Origin: Streptomyces albicerus
Lineage (GTDB): Bacteria; Actinomycetota; Actinomycetes; Streptomycetales; Streptomycetaceae
Length of the DNA stretch: 50,973 nucleotides
Direction of reading: 5' to 3'
Assembly (NCBI RefSeq): GCF_008905045.1
Contig: NZ_VWMY01000024.1
Coordinates: forward strand, 1 to 50,973
The notes under the pieces are model-generated. The model was not told where the DNA came from. It did not search any database and was given only the letters and a program-made list of their open reading frames with translations. Position 1 is the stretch's first letter. Every line of letters begins with the position of its first letter. This document shows positions 8,729 through 17,141 of the stretch, piece by piece. The position numbers and the translations under genes are program-made.

Positions 8729-9544
8729 GTGGCAGGAGTGGCACGACGCCGCCTCGACGCCGAGTTGGTCCGACGCAAGCTCGCCCGCTCGCGCGAGCAC
8801 GCCGGACAGCTGATCGCCGCCGGGCGGGTCTCCGTCGGCAAGACCCTCGCGACCAAGCCCGCCACCCAGGTGGAGACCGCGGCCGCCATCGTGGTCGCCC
8901 AGGACGACAACGATCCCGACTACGTCTCGCGCGGCGGCCACAAGCTCGCCGGGGCACTGGAGGCATTCGTTCCGCTCGGCCTCGAGGTCGAAGGGCGGCG
9001 GGCCCTGGACGCCGGCGCCTCGACCGGCGGTTTCACCGATGTACTGCTGCGCGCGGGCGTCGCCCATGTCGTCGCCGTGGACGTCGGCTACGGGCAGTTG
9101 GCGTGGTCTCTCCAGAGTGATGAACGCGTGACCGTCAAAGACCGTACGAACGTACGCGAGTTGACGTTGGAGGCGATCGATGGGGAGCCGGTGGACCTTA
9201 TTGTCGGTGACTTGTCCTTCATTCCGCTCGGCCTGGTGCTGCCCGCCCTTGTGCGGTGCGCGGCGCCCGGAGCCGACCTGGTGATGATGGTCAAGCCGCA
9301 GTTCGAGGTGGGCAGGGAACGGCTCGGGAGCGGCGGAGTCGTCCGCAGCCCCGAGCTGCGGGCGGACGCCGTGCGCGGTGTGGCCCGGCAGGCGGGGGAA
9401 CTGGGACTCGGGGTGAAGGGCGTGACGGCCAGCCCGCTGCCCGGACCCTCCGGGAATGTCGAGTACTTTCTGTGGCTGCGTGCCGGGGCACCCGCACTGG
9501 ACCCGGCCGACGTTGACCGTGCAGTGGCGGAGGGGCCGCGTTGA
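8729..9544 (+). CDS. tlyA: TlyA family rRNA 2'-O-methyltransferase
   Basis: 271 residues, the usual length for the family. An S4 RNA-binding domain occupies about 1-60 (RRRLDAELVRRKLARSREHA), followed by an FtsJ-like Rossmann domain: SAM-binding LDAGASTGGFTDVLL near 93, VDVGYGQL, and catalytic-region VGDLSFIPL and MMVKPQFEVG. Mycobacterial TlyA methylates 16S C1409 and 23S C1920 and its loss gives capreomycin resistance; the same activity is inferred here. The GTG at 8729 has GGAG 11 nt upstream. Its TGA overlaps the TTG start of nadK. Confidence 0.92.
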   Translation: MAGVARRRLDAELVRRKLARSREHAGQLIAAGRVSVGKTLATKPATQVETAAAIVVAQDDNDPDYVSRGGHKLAGALEAFVPLGLEVEGRRALDAGASTGGFTDVLLRAGVAHVVAVDVGYGQLAWSLQSDERVTVKDRTNVRELTLEAIDGEPVDLIVGDLSFIPLGLVLPALVRCAAPGADLVMMVKPQFEVGRERLGSGGVVRSPELRADAVRGVARQAGELGLGVKGVTASPLPGPSGNVEYFLWLRAGAPALDPADVDRAVAEGPR

Positions 9545-10446
9545 CACAGACCCGAGCTCGTACTGTTTTCCTGCTCGCCCACACCGGACGGCCCGCGGCC
9601 ATCCGCAGTGCCGAGCTCGTCGTCCAGGGGCTCCTGCGCTCCGGCCTCGGCGTACGGGTCCTGGAGGCGGAGGCGGCCGACCTGCCGCTGCCGCCGACGG
9701 TGGAACTCGTCAAGGAGGCGACTCCCGAGTGCCTCGACGGGTGCGAGCTGCTGATCGTCCTCGGCGGTGACGGGACGCTGCTGCGCGGCGCCGAGTTCGC
9801 CCGCGCCTCCGGGGTGCCGATGCTCGGCGTCAACCTCGGTCGTGTCGGCTTCCTCGCGGAGGCCGAGCGCGACGACCTCGACAAGGTCGTCGACCGGGTG
9901 GTGACGAGGGCGTACGAGGTCGAGGAGCGCATGACCGTCGACGTCGTCGTGCACAGCAACGGCGATGTCGTGCACACGGACTGGGCGCTGAACGAGGCCG
10001 CCGTGCAGAAGGCGGGGGCCGAGAAGCTCCTCGAGGTCGTGCTGGAGATCGACGGGCGGCCGGTGACCGGGTTCGGGTGCGACGGGATCGTCCTGTCGAC
10101 GCCGACCGGGTCCACGGCGTATGCCTTCTCCGCGGGCGGTCCCGTGGTGTGGCCGGAGGTCGAGGCCCTGCTCATGGTGCCGATCAGCGCGCACGCCCTG
10201 TTCGCCAAGCCGCTGGTGACCTCGCCGAACTCGGTGCTGGCCGTGGAGATCCTGCCGCACATCCCGCCCGGGGTCCTGTGGTGCGACGGCCGCCGCACGA
10301 TCGAACTGCCACCCGGCGCGCGCGTGGAGGTCCGCCGCGGGGCCGTGCCGGTGCGGCTGGCCCGGCTGCACCACGCGTCGTTCACCGACCGGCTCGTCGC
10401 CAAGTTCGCGCTGCCGGTGGCGGGTTGGCGGGGCGCTCCGCACTGA
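9541..10446 (+). CDS. nadK: NAD kinase
   Basis: 301 residues. The GGDGT motif at 75-79, the NEAAVQKAG segment and CDGIVLSTPTGSTAYAFSAGG identify the PpnK/NadK family, which makes NADP from NAD using ATP or polyphosphate. The TTG start at 9541 overlaps the tlyA stop (TTGA). The order tlyA-nadK-recN is conserved in actinobacteria. Confidence 0.95.
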   Translation: MTQTRARTVFLLAHTGRPAAIRSAELVVQGLLRSGLGVRVLEAEAADLPLPPTVELVKEATPECLDGCELLIVLGGDGTLLRGAEFARASGVPMLGVNLGRVGFLAEAERDDLDKVVDRVVTRAYEVEERMTVDVVVHSNGDVVHTDWALNEAAVQKAGAEKLLEVVLEIDGRPVTGFGCDGIVLSTPTGSTAYAFSAGGPVVWPEVEALLMVPISAHALFAKPLVTSPNSVLAVEILPHIPPGVLWCDGRRTIELPPGARVEVRRGAVPVRLARLHHASFTDRLVAKFALPVAGWRGAPH

Positions 10447-10492
10447 GTGCTCCGCAGGGAGCGGGGGCGCCGGGTAGATGTCGTTGGTCTCG

Positions 10493-10560
10493 TGCGGGTG
10501 GGCGGGGGCTGGTCGCGCAGTTCCCCGCGCCCCTCAAAAGCAGGGGCTACCGCCCCCAAA
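10493..10560. repeat. Streptomyces-type intergenic repeat
   Basis: The stretch contains the GCTGGTCGCGCAGTTCCCCG / CGCCCCTCAAAAGCAGGGGC motif that I recognise as a dispersed intergenic repeat in Streptomyces genomes. Outer GGGCGGGGGCT and internal CCCCT/AGGGG arms allow stem-loops. It occupies the 251-bp gap between nadK and recN; the rest of the gap shows no gene. Confidence 0.65.
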
Positions 10561-10697
10561 GACGACCCGCAGTCGAGGGACAGGCATTCCAGTCAACCGG
10601 TGTGGTCCCTGGGGGTGAGCCCCGGCGCCCCACACCAGGGTGTTTGCGCAGGGACTAGGGGCGGCGTCGCGCCGGGCGGGCCAAACCTCGTAAGGTC

Positions 10698-12434
10698 ATG
10701 TCCGTGTTGGAGGAGATGCGGATACGGTCGCTCGGAGTCATCGACGACGCGGTCGTCGAGCTGTCACCCGGCTTCACCGCCGTGACCGGCGAGACCGGCG
10801 CGGGCAAGACGATGGTGGTCACCAGCCTGGGCCTGCTGCTGGGCGGCCGCGCCGACGCGGCCCTCGTGCGGATCGGGGCCAAGAACGCGGTCGTGGAGGG
10901 GCGGATAGCCGTACCCGACGGCTCCTCGGCCGTCGTACGGGCCGAGGAGGCCGGGGCCGAGCTCGACGACGGGACGCTGCTGATCAGCCGTACCGTTTCC
11001 GCCGAGGGACGCTCGCGCGCACACCTGGGCGGGCGTTCCGTGCCCGTGGGGCTGCTCGCCGAGCTCGCGGACGAGCTCGTGGCCGTGCACGGCCAGACGG
11101 ACCAGCAGGGGCTGCTCAAGCTGTCCCGGCAGCGGCAGGCCCTCGACCGGTACGCGGGCGACGCGGTCGCCGTGCCGCTCGCCAAGTACGCGGGCGCGTA
11201 CCGGCGGCTGCGTGGCATCTCCGCCGAGCTGGACGAGATCACCACGCGCGCTCGTGAACGGGCCCAGGAAGCCGACATGCTGCGCTTCGGGCTCGACGAG
11301 ATCGCGGCGGTGGAGCCCCGGGCGGGCGAGGACGTCGAGCTGGCGGCCGAGGCCGAGCGGCTCGGGCACGCGGAGGCGCTCGCGTCCGCCGCCACGGCCG
11401 CGCACGCCGCCCTCGCGGGCAACCCCGAGGACCCGGAGGGCATCGACGCCACGACGCTCGTCGCGGGCGCGCACCGGGCCCTGGAGGCCGTACGGTCCCA
11501 CGACGCGGCCCTCGGCGCGCTCGCCGCCCGGATCGGGGAGATCGGGATCCTGCTGGGCGATGTGGCGGGGGAGCTGGCGGGGTACGCCGACGACCTCGAC
11601 GCCGATCCGCTGCGGCTCGCGGCGGTCGAGGAGCGGCGCGCCGCGCTCACCGCGCTGACCCGGAAGTACGGCGAGGACGTGAGCGCCGTACTGGCCTGGG
11701 CCGAGCAGGGAACCGCGCGGCTCCTGGAGCTGGACAGCGACGACGACCGGATCGGCGAGCTGACCGCCGAGCGGGACGCGCTGCGGGCCGAACTGGGCGG
11801 GCTGGCACAGGCGTTGACGGACGCCCGTACGGAGGCCGCCGAGCGCTTCGCCGCCGCCGTGACCGCCGAGCTGGCCTCGCTTGCCATGCCGCACGCGCGC
11901 GTGTCGTTCGAGATCCGGCAGACCGAGGACCCGGAGGGCGTGGAGGTCGGTGGGCGCCCGGTCGCGTACGGGCCCGCCGGTGCCGACGAGGTCGAACTGC
12001 TCCTCGCCCCGCACCCGGGGGCTCCGCCGCGGCCCATCGCCAAGGGCGCGTCCGGTGGTGAGCTGTCGCGCGTGATGCTCGCGGTCGAGGTTGTCTTCGC
12101 GGGTACGGATCCCGTGCCGACGTACCTTTTCGACGAGGTGGACGCCGGTGTCGGTGGCAAGGCCGCGGTCGAGATCGGCCGTCGTCTCGCGCGTCTCGCC
12201 AAGAGTGCGCAGGTCGTCGTCGTCACCCATCTGCCGCAGGTGGCCGCCTTCGCCGACCGGCAGCTACTGGTCGAGAAGACCAACGACGGGTCGGTCACCC
12301 GGTCCGGCGTGAAGATCCTGGAGGGCGAGGAGCGGATCCGTGAGCTGTCCCGGATGCTGGCCGGTCAGGAGGACTCGGAGACGGCCCGGGCGCATGCGGA
12401 GGAGCTGCTGGCGACGGCTCGGGCGGACGGGTAG
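10698..12434 (+). CDS. recN: DNA repair protein RecN
   Basis: 578 residues. The SMC-like ATPase has Walker A GETGAGKT (31-38), a central region rich in Ala/Glu/Arg that should form coiled coil, the C-terminal signature GGELSRVMLAVE, Walker B YLFDEVDAGVGGKAA and the THLPQVAAFAD switch. RecN promotes end tethering in double-strand break repair. The start is uncertain: AAGG sits only 3-4 nt before ATG 10698, and GTG 10704 or ATG 10716 are possible. I see no clear LexA box upstream. Confidence 0.95.
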   Translation: MSVLEEMRIRSLGVIDDAVVELSPGFTAVTGETGAGKTMVVTSLGLLLGGRADAALVRIGAKNAVVEGRIAVPDGSSAVVRAEEAGAELDDGTLLISRTVSAEGRSRAHLGGRSVPVGLLAELADELVAVHGQTDQQGLLKLSRQRQALDRYAGDAVAVPLAKYAGAYRRLRGISAELDEITTRARERAQEADMLRFGLDEIAAVEPRAGEDVELAAEAERLGHAEALASAATAAHAALAGNPEDPEGIDATTLVAGAHRALEAVRSHDAALGALAARIGEIGILLGDVAGELAGYADDLDADPLRLAAVEERRAALTALTRKYGEDVSAVLAWAEQGTARLLELDSDDDRIGELTAERDALRAELGGLAQALTDARTEAAERFAAAVTAELASLAMPHARVSFEIRQTEDPEGVEVGGRPVAYGPAGADEVELLLAPHPGAPPRPIAKGASGGELSRVMLAVEVVFAGTDPVPTYLFDEVDAGVGGKAAVEIGRRLARLAKSAQVVVVTHLPQVAAFADRQLLVEKTNDGSVTRSGVKILEGEERIRELSRMLAGQEDSETARAHAEELLATARADG

Positions 12435-12532
12435 GCGTTCGCGTACGAAGGGGTGGGTGCCGCCGGGGGAGTGAACGGGGGCTCGCAGGGGATGACGCCC
12501 GCCTCGGCCTGCCTTCGCACACCACCCGCCTC

Positions 12533-12548
12533 TCACTCATGTGAGTGA
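12533..12548. promoter_or_regulatory. 16-bp perfect palindrome upstream of glycosyltransferase gene
   Basis: TCACTCA-TG-TGAGTGA is a perfect inverted repeat about 170 bp ahead of the glycosyltransferase start, in the recN downstream region. It could be an operator; no protein is assigned. Confidence 0.4.
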
Positions 12549-12717
12549 CCGTCCCGCCCCATCCCCCTCACCCACCACCGCCGCGCCCCCTCAGTGGTCG
12601 GCAACCCCCGCGCGCCCTGGCATCCTTGAGAAGGACAACGAGCGGTACACCCCCATCGCGCGTTCCTTCTGTACTTTCTTCGTGACCGCCCGACGCCGAA
12701 CCAGGAGCCCCGGCCAC

Positions 12718-13857
12718 GTGAGCCACGTGAGCAGCCACTCACCGCACGGACAGGCGCCGCTGCGCACTGTCCAAGTGCTCGGCGGCGGCAGCGCGGGCAG
12801 CAGTGCCCATGTGCGGTCGCTGACGTCGGGGCTCGTCGCGCGGGGCGTGCGGGTCACCGTGTGCGCCCCGGCCGCGGCCGACCACGCGTACGACTTCAGC
12901 GGCGTCGGCGCCGACCATGTGCACGTGCCGAGGCGCAACGACCCGTCCTCCGTGGCCGTGCTGCGGGCGGCCTGCGTGGACGCCGACCTGGTGCACGCGC
13001 ACGGTCTGCACGCTGCGCTGCGGGCCGCACTCGCGCTCAGCGGGCGGCGCGTCCCGCTCGTCGTCACGCTGCACTCCCGCCCGCACGCCGAGGGTGCGCG
13101 GGCGCATCTGCTGCGTCTTCTGGAGCGGCGCGTGGCCAGGGCCGCGTCCGTGGTGCTCGGGTCGTCGTCCGACCTCGTGGACCGGGCCCGCAGCAGGGGA
13201 GCGCGGGATGCCCGGCTTGCCGCGGTCGCGCTGCCGGCCCCGCGCAGGCCCCTCGCCGGGAACGAGGACGGCGACCGGCTGCGGCCCAAGGCGCGTGCCG
13301 AACTCGGCGCGACCGACCGGCCGTTGCTGATGGCCGTCGGTTCCCTCGACCGGCACCGGGGGTACGACACGCTGCTGGACGCCACGCGCGCGTGGCGGCG
13401 GCTCGAGCCCGTGCCGCTGCTCGTGATCGCCGGGGAGGGGCCGTTGCGCGGCGAACTCCAGCGGCGTATCGAGGGCGAAGGGCTGCCGGTACGTCTCGTC
13501 GGCCGGCGCGACGACATCGGGGAACTGCTCGCGGCCGCCGATCTCGCCCTGCTGCCAAGCAGCCCGGAATCACGCTCCGTGCTCGCCCAGGAGGCCCTCC
13601 ACGCGCGCGTGCCGCTCGTCGCGGCCGCCGCCGGCGGCATCCCCGAACTCGTCGGCGACGCGGCCGAACTCGTCCCGCACGGAGACTCGGAAGCGCTCGC
13701 CGAGGCCGTCGCGAGGCTGCTGGCCGACCCGGACCGGCGTGAGGTCCTCAAGGACAAGGGCACGCTCCAGGCGGCCACTTGGCCGACCGAGGACGAGACG
13801 GTGGCCCAAGTCCTCAGCGTGTACGACGAGCTGACCAAGCCCCTGCCGCTTTCGTGA
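12718..13857 (+). CDS. Glycosyltransferase family 4 protein
   Basis: 379 residues. GT-B fold: N-terminal VQVLGGGSAGSSAHVRSL, DLVHAHGLHA, LVVTLHSRPH; C-terminal nucleotide-sugar domain with LLMAVGSLDRHRGYDTLLDA, VIAGEGPLR and the E-x7-E region (LPSSPESRSVLAQEALHARV). It should transfer a sugar from a nucleotide donor; acceptor unknown. The GTG at 12718 is selected because AGGAG lies 10 nt upstream and the frame further upstream (from 12541) reads as non-conserved Pro/Arg-rich sequence. GTG 12727 is also possible. Confidence 0.85.
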   Translation: MSHVSSHSPHGQAPLRTVQVLGGGSAGSSAHVRSLTSGLVARGVRVTVCAPAAADHAYDFSGVGADHVHVPRRNDPSSVAVLRAACVDADLVHAHGLHAALRAALALSGRRVPLVVTLHSRPHAEGARAHLLRLLERRVARAASVVLGSSSDLVDRARSRGARDARLAAVALPAPRRPLAGNEDGDRLRPKARAELGATDRPLLMAVGSLDRHRGYDTLLDATRAWRRLEPVPLLVIAGEGPLRGELQRRIEGEGLPVRLVGRRDDIGELLAAADLALLPSSPESRSVLAQEALHARVPLVAAAAGGIPELVGDAAELVPHGDSEALAEAVARLLADPDRREVLKDKGTLQAATWPTEDETVAQVLSVYDELTKPLPLS

Positions 13858-13871
13858 GCCGCAAGCCCAGA

Positions 13872-13935
13872 GACAGCGGCTCGATCCCAGAGCCAGCGGT
13901 ACAAGCCGGCGACAGCGGCTCGATACCAGAGGCAG
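13872..13935. repeat. Two 25-bp direct repeats between convergent genes
   Basis: GACAGCGGCTCGAT-n-CCAGAG-n-CAG occurs at 13872-13896 and 13911-13935, with two mismatches and a 39-bp period, filling the gap between the glycosyltransferase and PucR genes. Confidence 0.7.
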
Positions 13936-13938
13936 TGA

Positions 13939-15585
13939 TCAAGGGACAAGCCTGCGTGCCCGTAGCGCGAGGCTCAGCGCCAGCACCGTCTGCGGGTCGT
14001 CGAGGTCCGTGCCGAGCAACTCCCCGATCCTCGCGAGCCGGTTGTACAGCGTCTGCCGGTTGAGGTGGAGCTCGCGCGCGGTCTCCGCCTTGCGGCCCGC
14101 GTGCGCCAAGTACGTCTCCAGGGTGGGCAGCAGCGGCGGTTTGGAGCGGTTGTCGTGGTCGCGGACGGGGCCGATCGCGCGATCCACGAAGGCAGCCAGG
14201 TCCGGGTGGTCCCGCAGGCGCCACAGCAGCAGGTCGATGTCCAGCCGCCGGGCGTCGTACCAGGGGCGGTCGGACAGCCCCTGGGCCGCCGTGGCCGTCT
14301 CGGCCGCGTGCCGCAGGCCCGCCGACGCTGCCGCCCAGCCGCCCGCCACGCCGACCACCACGACCGGCGGCTGCGCCCCCGGCCGCTGCATGCCCGCCCG
14401 CTCCACACCGGCCCGCAGCGCCGCCGCGACCCGGTCCGCGACCGCCGACCGCTCCGACTCCGAACGCAGGCCGAGCAGCAGCGGTACGCGGCCCTCCACG
14501 GGGCGTACGCCCAGCAGGACCGGCACGCCCACCGAGGCCAGCTCCTCGGCGACCGCACGCGCCAGCACCGCCCAGCCGCCACCGGGGGACAGCCCGTCGG
14601 CGAGCCGCATCACCACCGGCAGCAGCGGACCCGGACCCGGCTTGAAGCCGAGGACGCGGGCCTGTGCGGGCGCGTCCTCGGCCGCTATGCGGCCCTCGGC
14701 GAGGTCGGTGAGGAAGTCGCCGCGGCCGCGCGCCGCCAGCTCCTCCTCCTGGCGGGCCTGCATCAGGACCACGGCGAGGATGCCCGCGGCCCGCTCCGCC
14801 GCCATCCGGTGCACGGGCGCGAGCGGGGCGTTCACGGGCAGGAGGACGAGCCGGGCGCGGACCGAGCCGGTGCCGGGCCCGCCGCCGGGCACGTCCACGA
14901 GGGCCGACCCGGCGGGCGGGTCGTCCTTGTGCTGGCCGCGCAGCCCCTCCCACACCTGGAGCGGATCGGCGTTCGCGGGGCCGGCCCCGGCGGCGTACAG
15001 GAGCTGTCCGTCCGGTGTCTCCAGGAAGACCGGGTTGCCGCTGAAGTCGGCCAGGATGCCGAGGACCTGCGGGATGCCGCCCCCGCCGAGCAGCGCCTCC
15101 GTGCAGCGCCGGTGCACCTCCTCGGCGCGCTGGAGCAGCGCGTAGTGGCCGTTGACGATCTCGGTGTGGATCTCCTCGGTGACCGTCACGAACGGCACCT
15201 CGCGGTGCAGCTGGACCAGCGGCAGACCGGCCGTGCGTGCCGTCTCCACGAGGGCCGCGGGCAGCCGGGTGAAGCGCGGCCCCAGCTCCACGACGAGGGC
15301 CGCGATGCCGCGCTCGGCGAGGGTGCGGACGAAGGCGCGCTGGTCGGCGGGGCGGGTGCCGAGCCCGTACCCCGTGGTCAGGAGCAGCTCGCCGCCCTTC
15401 AGCAGCGAGGCGATGTGCGGCACCTCGCCCGCGTGCACCCAGCGCACGATACGGCCCAGCCCGTCGGCGCCCGCCAGGATCTCCGGCAGCCCGCCACGCA
15501 GTCCGGGCAGCTCCAGGGCCCGCCGCACGGTGATCCCGCCACCCTGCGCGTCCGGCGTGTCGATACGGCTGTCCAGGCTGTCCAT
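13939..15585 (-). CDS. PucR family transcriptional regulator
   Basis: 548 residues from ATG 15585. The N-terminal PucR sensor domain is clear (RRALELPGLRGGLPEILAG ... RWVHAGEVPHIASLLKGGEL). The C-terminus is the PucR-type helix-turn-helix (TLETYLAHAGRKAETARELH, then NRQTLYNRLARIGELLG). Members regulate purine, GABA or other catabolic genes as activators or repressors. It lies upstream of, but on the same strand as, nothing obvious to control; the FAD oxidoreductase to its right is transcribed toward it and might be a target. The frame is open to 15621, so the start is not certain. Confidence 0.88.
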   Translation of the reverse strand: MDSLDSRIDTPDAQGGGITVRRALELPGLRGGLPEILAGADGLGRIVRWVHAGEVPHIASLLKGGELLLTTGYGLGTRPADQRAFVRTLAERGIAALVVELGPRFTRLPAALVETARTAGLPLVQLHREVPFVTVTEEIHTEIVNGHYALLQRAEEVHRRCTEALLGGGGIPQVLGILADFSGNPVFLETPDGQLLYAAGAGPANADPLQVWEGLRGQHKDDPPAGSALVDVPGGGPGTGSVRARLVLLPVNAPLAPVHRMAAERAAGILAVVLMQARQEEELAARGRGDFLTDLAEGRIAAEDAPAQARVLGFKPGPGPLLPVVMRLADGLSPGGGWAVLARAVAEELASVGVPVLLGVRPVEGRVPLLLGLRSESERSAVADRVAAALRAGVERAGMQRPGAQPPVVVVGVAGGWAAASAGLRHAAETATAAQGLSDRPWYDARRLDIDLLLWRLRDHPDLAAFVDRAIGPVRDHDNRSKPPLLPTLETYLAHAGRKAETARELHLNRQTLYNRLARIGELLGTDLDDPQTVLALSLALRARRLVP

Positions 15586-15638
15586 GACGCGGACGCTACC
15601 CGGTCCTCGGCCTGATCCCACGATCCGCCGGAGGGGCC

Positions 15639-17021
15639 CTACAAGGGCGCGATGTTGTGGTTGAAGCGGAACACGTTGTCCGGGTCGTACCGGGCCTTCA
15701 CCTCGGCCAGTCGCCGGGTGTTCTCAGGGCCCAGACCGGCCTCGACCCGGTCCTCGCCCTCGTTCCCGATGAAGTTGAGGTAGATCGCGCCGGTGCGCCA
15801 CGGCCGGACGTCGGCGCGCACGTCCCGCACCCACTGGATGGACCGCGCGTCGTCCGCCGGGTCCTCCCAGATGCCGAAGGGGTGCACGGCCCAGGGCGCG
15901 TCCCGGTACGGCACCGGGAACTCGCGGGGGCCGTCGGCGACCGCGCCGCCCAGCGGGAACAGCACGTGCTGGGTTCCCGTGGGCACGGGCATCGTGTCCG
16001 CGCGGGCGCAGAAGACGTCCACGAGCTCGTCGGGCAGGCCGGTCAGATACTCCGCCGACCAGTAGTTTCGCATCCCGGGCGGATCGTCGATCATGCACTG
16101 CACGTCCGCGTACGGCATCGCGGTGACGACCTCGGCCTCGTGCGGCAGCGCCAGCAGGGGCTGGGCGGTCTTGCGCATGTCGTCCTCACTGCCGGCGTAC
16201 GCCAGGAGGACCCCGCACACCAGCCTGCCGAGCAGGTGCTGGGGGACGAACTCCTCGGGCGGGCCTGTGATGTAGAGGACGGCGCCGCTCGCCTCCAGCG
16301 GGCCGGTCTCGATGATCTGGCGGTAGACGCGGATCACTTCCGGTCCGGACTCCGGCCGATAGAGCAGCAGGGCGATGGCGAACTCAGGCAGCTCGTGCAG
16401 TTTCAGGGTCAGCGCGGTCGCGACGCCGAAGTTGCCGCCGCCGCCGTGCAGGGCCCAGAACAGCTCCGGGTTCTCCTCGGCGCTCGCGTGCACCGTCGTG
16501 CCGTCGGCGGTCACCAGCTCCACCCCGAGCAGATTGTCGATCGCGAGGCCGAACTTCCGCTCCAGCCAGCCGCTGCCGCCGCCCAGCACGAAGCCGCCGA
16601 CGCCGGTGGTCGAGGCCCGTCCGCCGGTGGTCGCCAGGTGGTACGGCTCGGTGGCGCGGTCCAGATGGCTCATCGTGGCGCCGCCCTCGACGCGTACCGC
16701 CGCGGCCCCGGGGTGGACCGTCACGGCGTGCATCCGGCGCAGGTCGACGACCAGACCGGCGTCGTTGAGGGCCATGCCCGCCACGCTGTGACCGCCGCCG
16801 CGGACCGCGATCTTCAGGTCCAGGTCCCGGGCGAACCGCACCGACCGGCTGACATCGGCCTCGTTCGCACACTGCGCGATCACGGCCGGCCGCCGGTCGA
16901 TCATCGCGTTGAAGACCGTCCGGGCCGCGTCGTACCCCGGATCTTCAGGGGCGAAGACATCGCCGACGAGATCCTCGCGCAGCGCGGCGAGTGCCGCGCC
17001 CGCCTTCGAGAGGGAAGCCAT
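15639..17021 (-). CDS. FAD-binding oxidoreductase, berberine-bridge (BBE) type
   Basis: 460 residues. The FAD-binding PCMH domain includes IAVRGGGHSVAGMALNDAG, whose His is the usual covalent flavin site, and STTGVGGFVLGGGSGWLERK. The C-terminus YDPDNVFRFNHNIAP is the BBE motif. There is no signal peptide, so it is cytoplasmic. Substrate unknown; the family oxidises sugars, alkaloids and polyketides. It ends 54 bp from the PucR gene, and a shared transcript is possible. Confidence 0.9.
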   Translation of the reverse strand: MASLSKAGAALAALREDLVGDVFAPEDPGYDAARTVFNAMIDRRPAVIAQCANEADVSRSVRFARDLDLKIAVRGGGHSVAGMALNDAGLVVDLRRMHAVTVHPGAAAVRVEGGATMSHLDRATEPYHLATTGGRASTTGVGGFVLGGGSGWLERKFGLAIDNLLGVELVTADGTTVHASAEENPELFWALHGGGGNFGVATALTLKLHELPEFAIALLLYRPESGPEVIRVYRQIIETGPLEASGAVLYITGPPEEFVPQHLLGRLVCGVLLAYAGSEDDMRKTAQPLLALPHEAEVVTAMPYADVQCMIDDPPGMRNYWSAEYLTGLPDELVDVFCARADTMPVPTGTQHVLFPLGGAVADGPREFPVPYRDAPWAVHPFGIWEDPADDARSIQWVRDVRADVRPWRTGAIYLNFIGNEGEDRVEAGLGPENTRRLAEVKARYDPDNVFRFNHNIAPL

Positions 17022-17141
17022 GGCCGCCCCCTTCCGAACAGGGGCATTGATGGCTTCCAGCCTAGGCGGGCACGGCGGATCGGTCGCGCCGAGTGCGCGG
17101 GCCGACCGCCCTACTCGTGTCAGCCGCCGTACACGCTCGGC

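Noticed and set aside
10447..10697. 112-codon and longer frames in the nadK-recN gap
   Set aside because: They read through a known type of Streptomyces intergenic repeat, lack ribosome sites and run into recN in another frame.
12541..12717. N-terminal extension of the glycosyltransferase from GTG 12541
   Set aside because: The extra 59 residues are non-conserved Pro/Arg-rich, lack a ribosome site and include a palindrome and likely promoter region.
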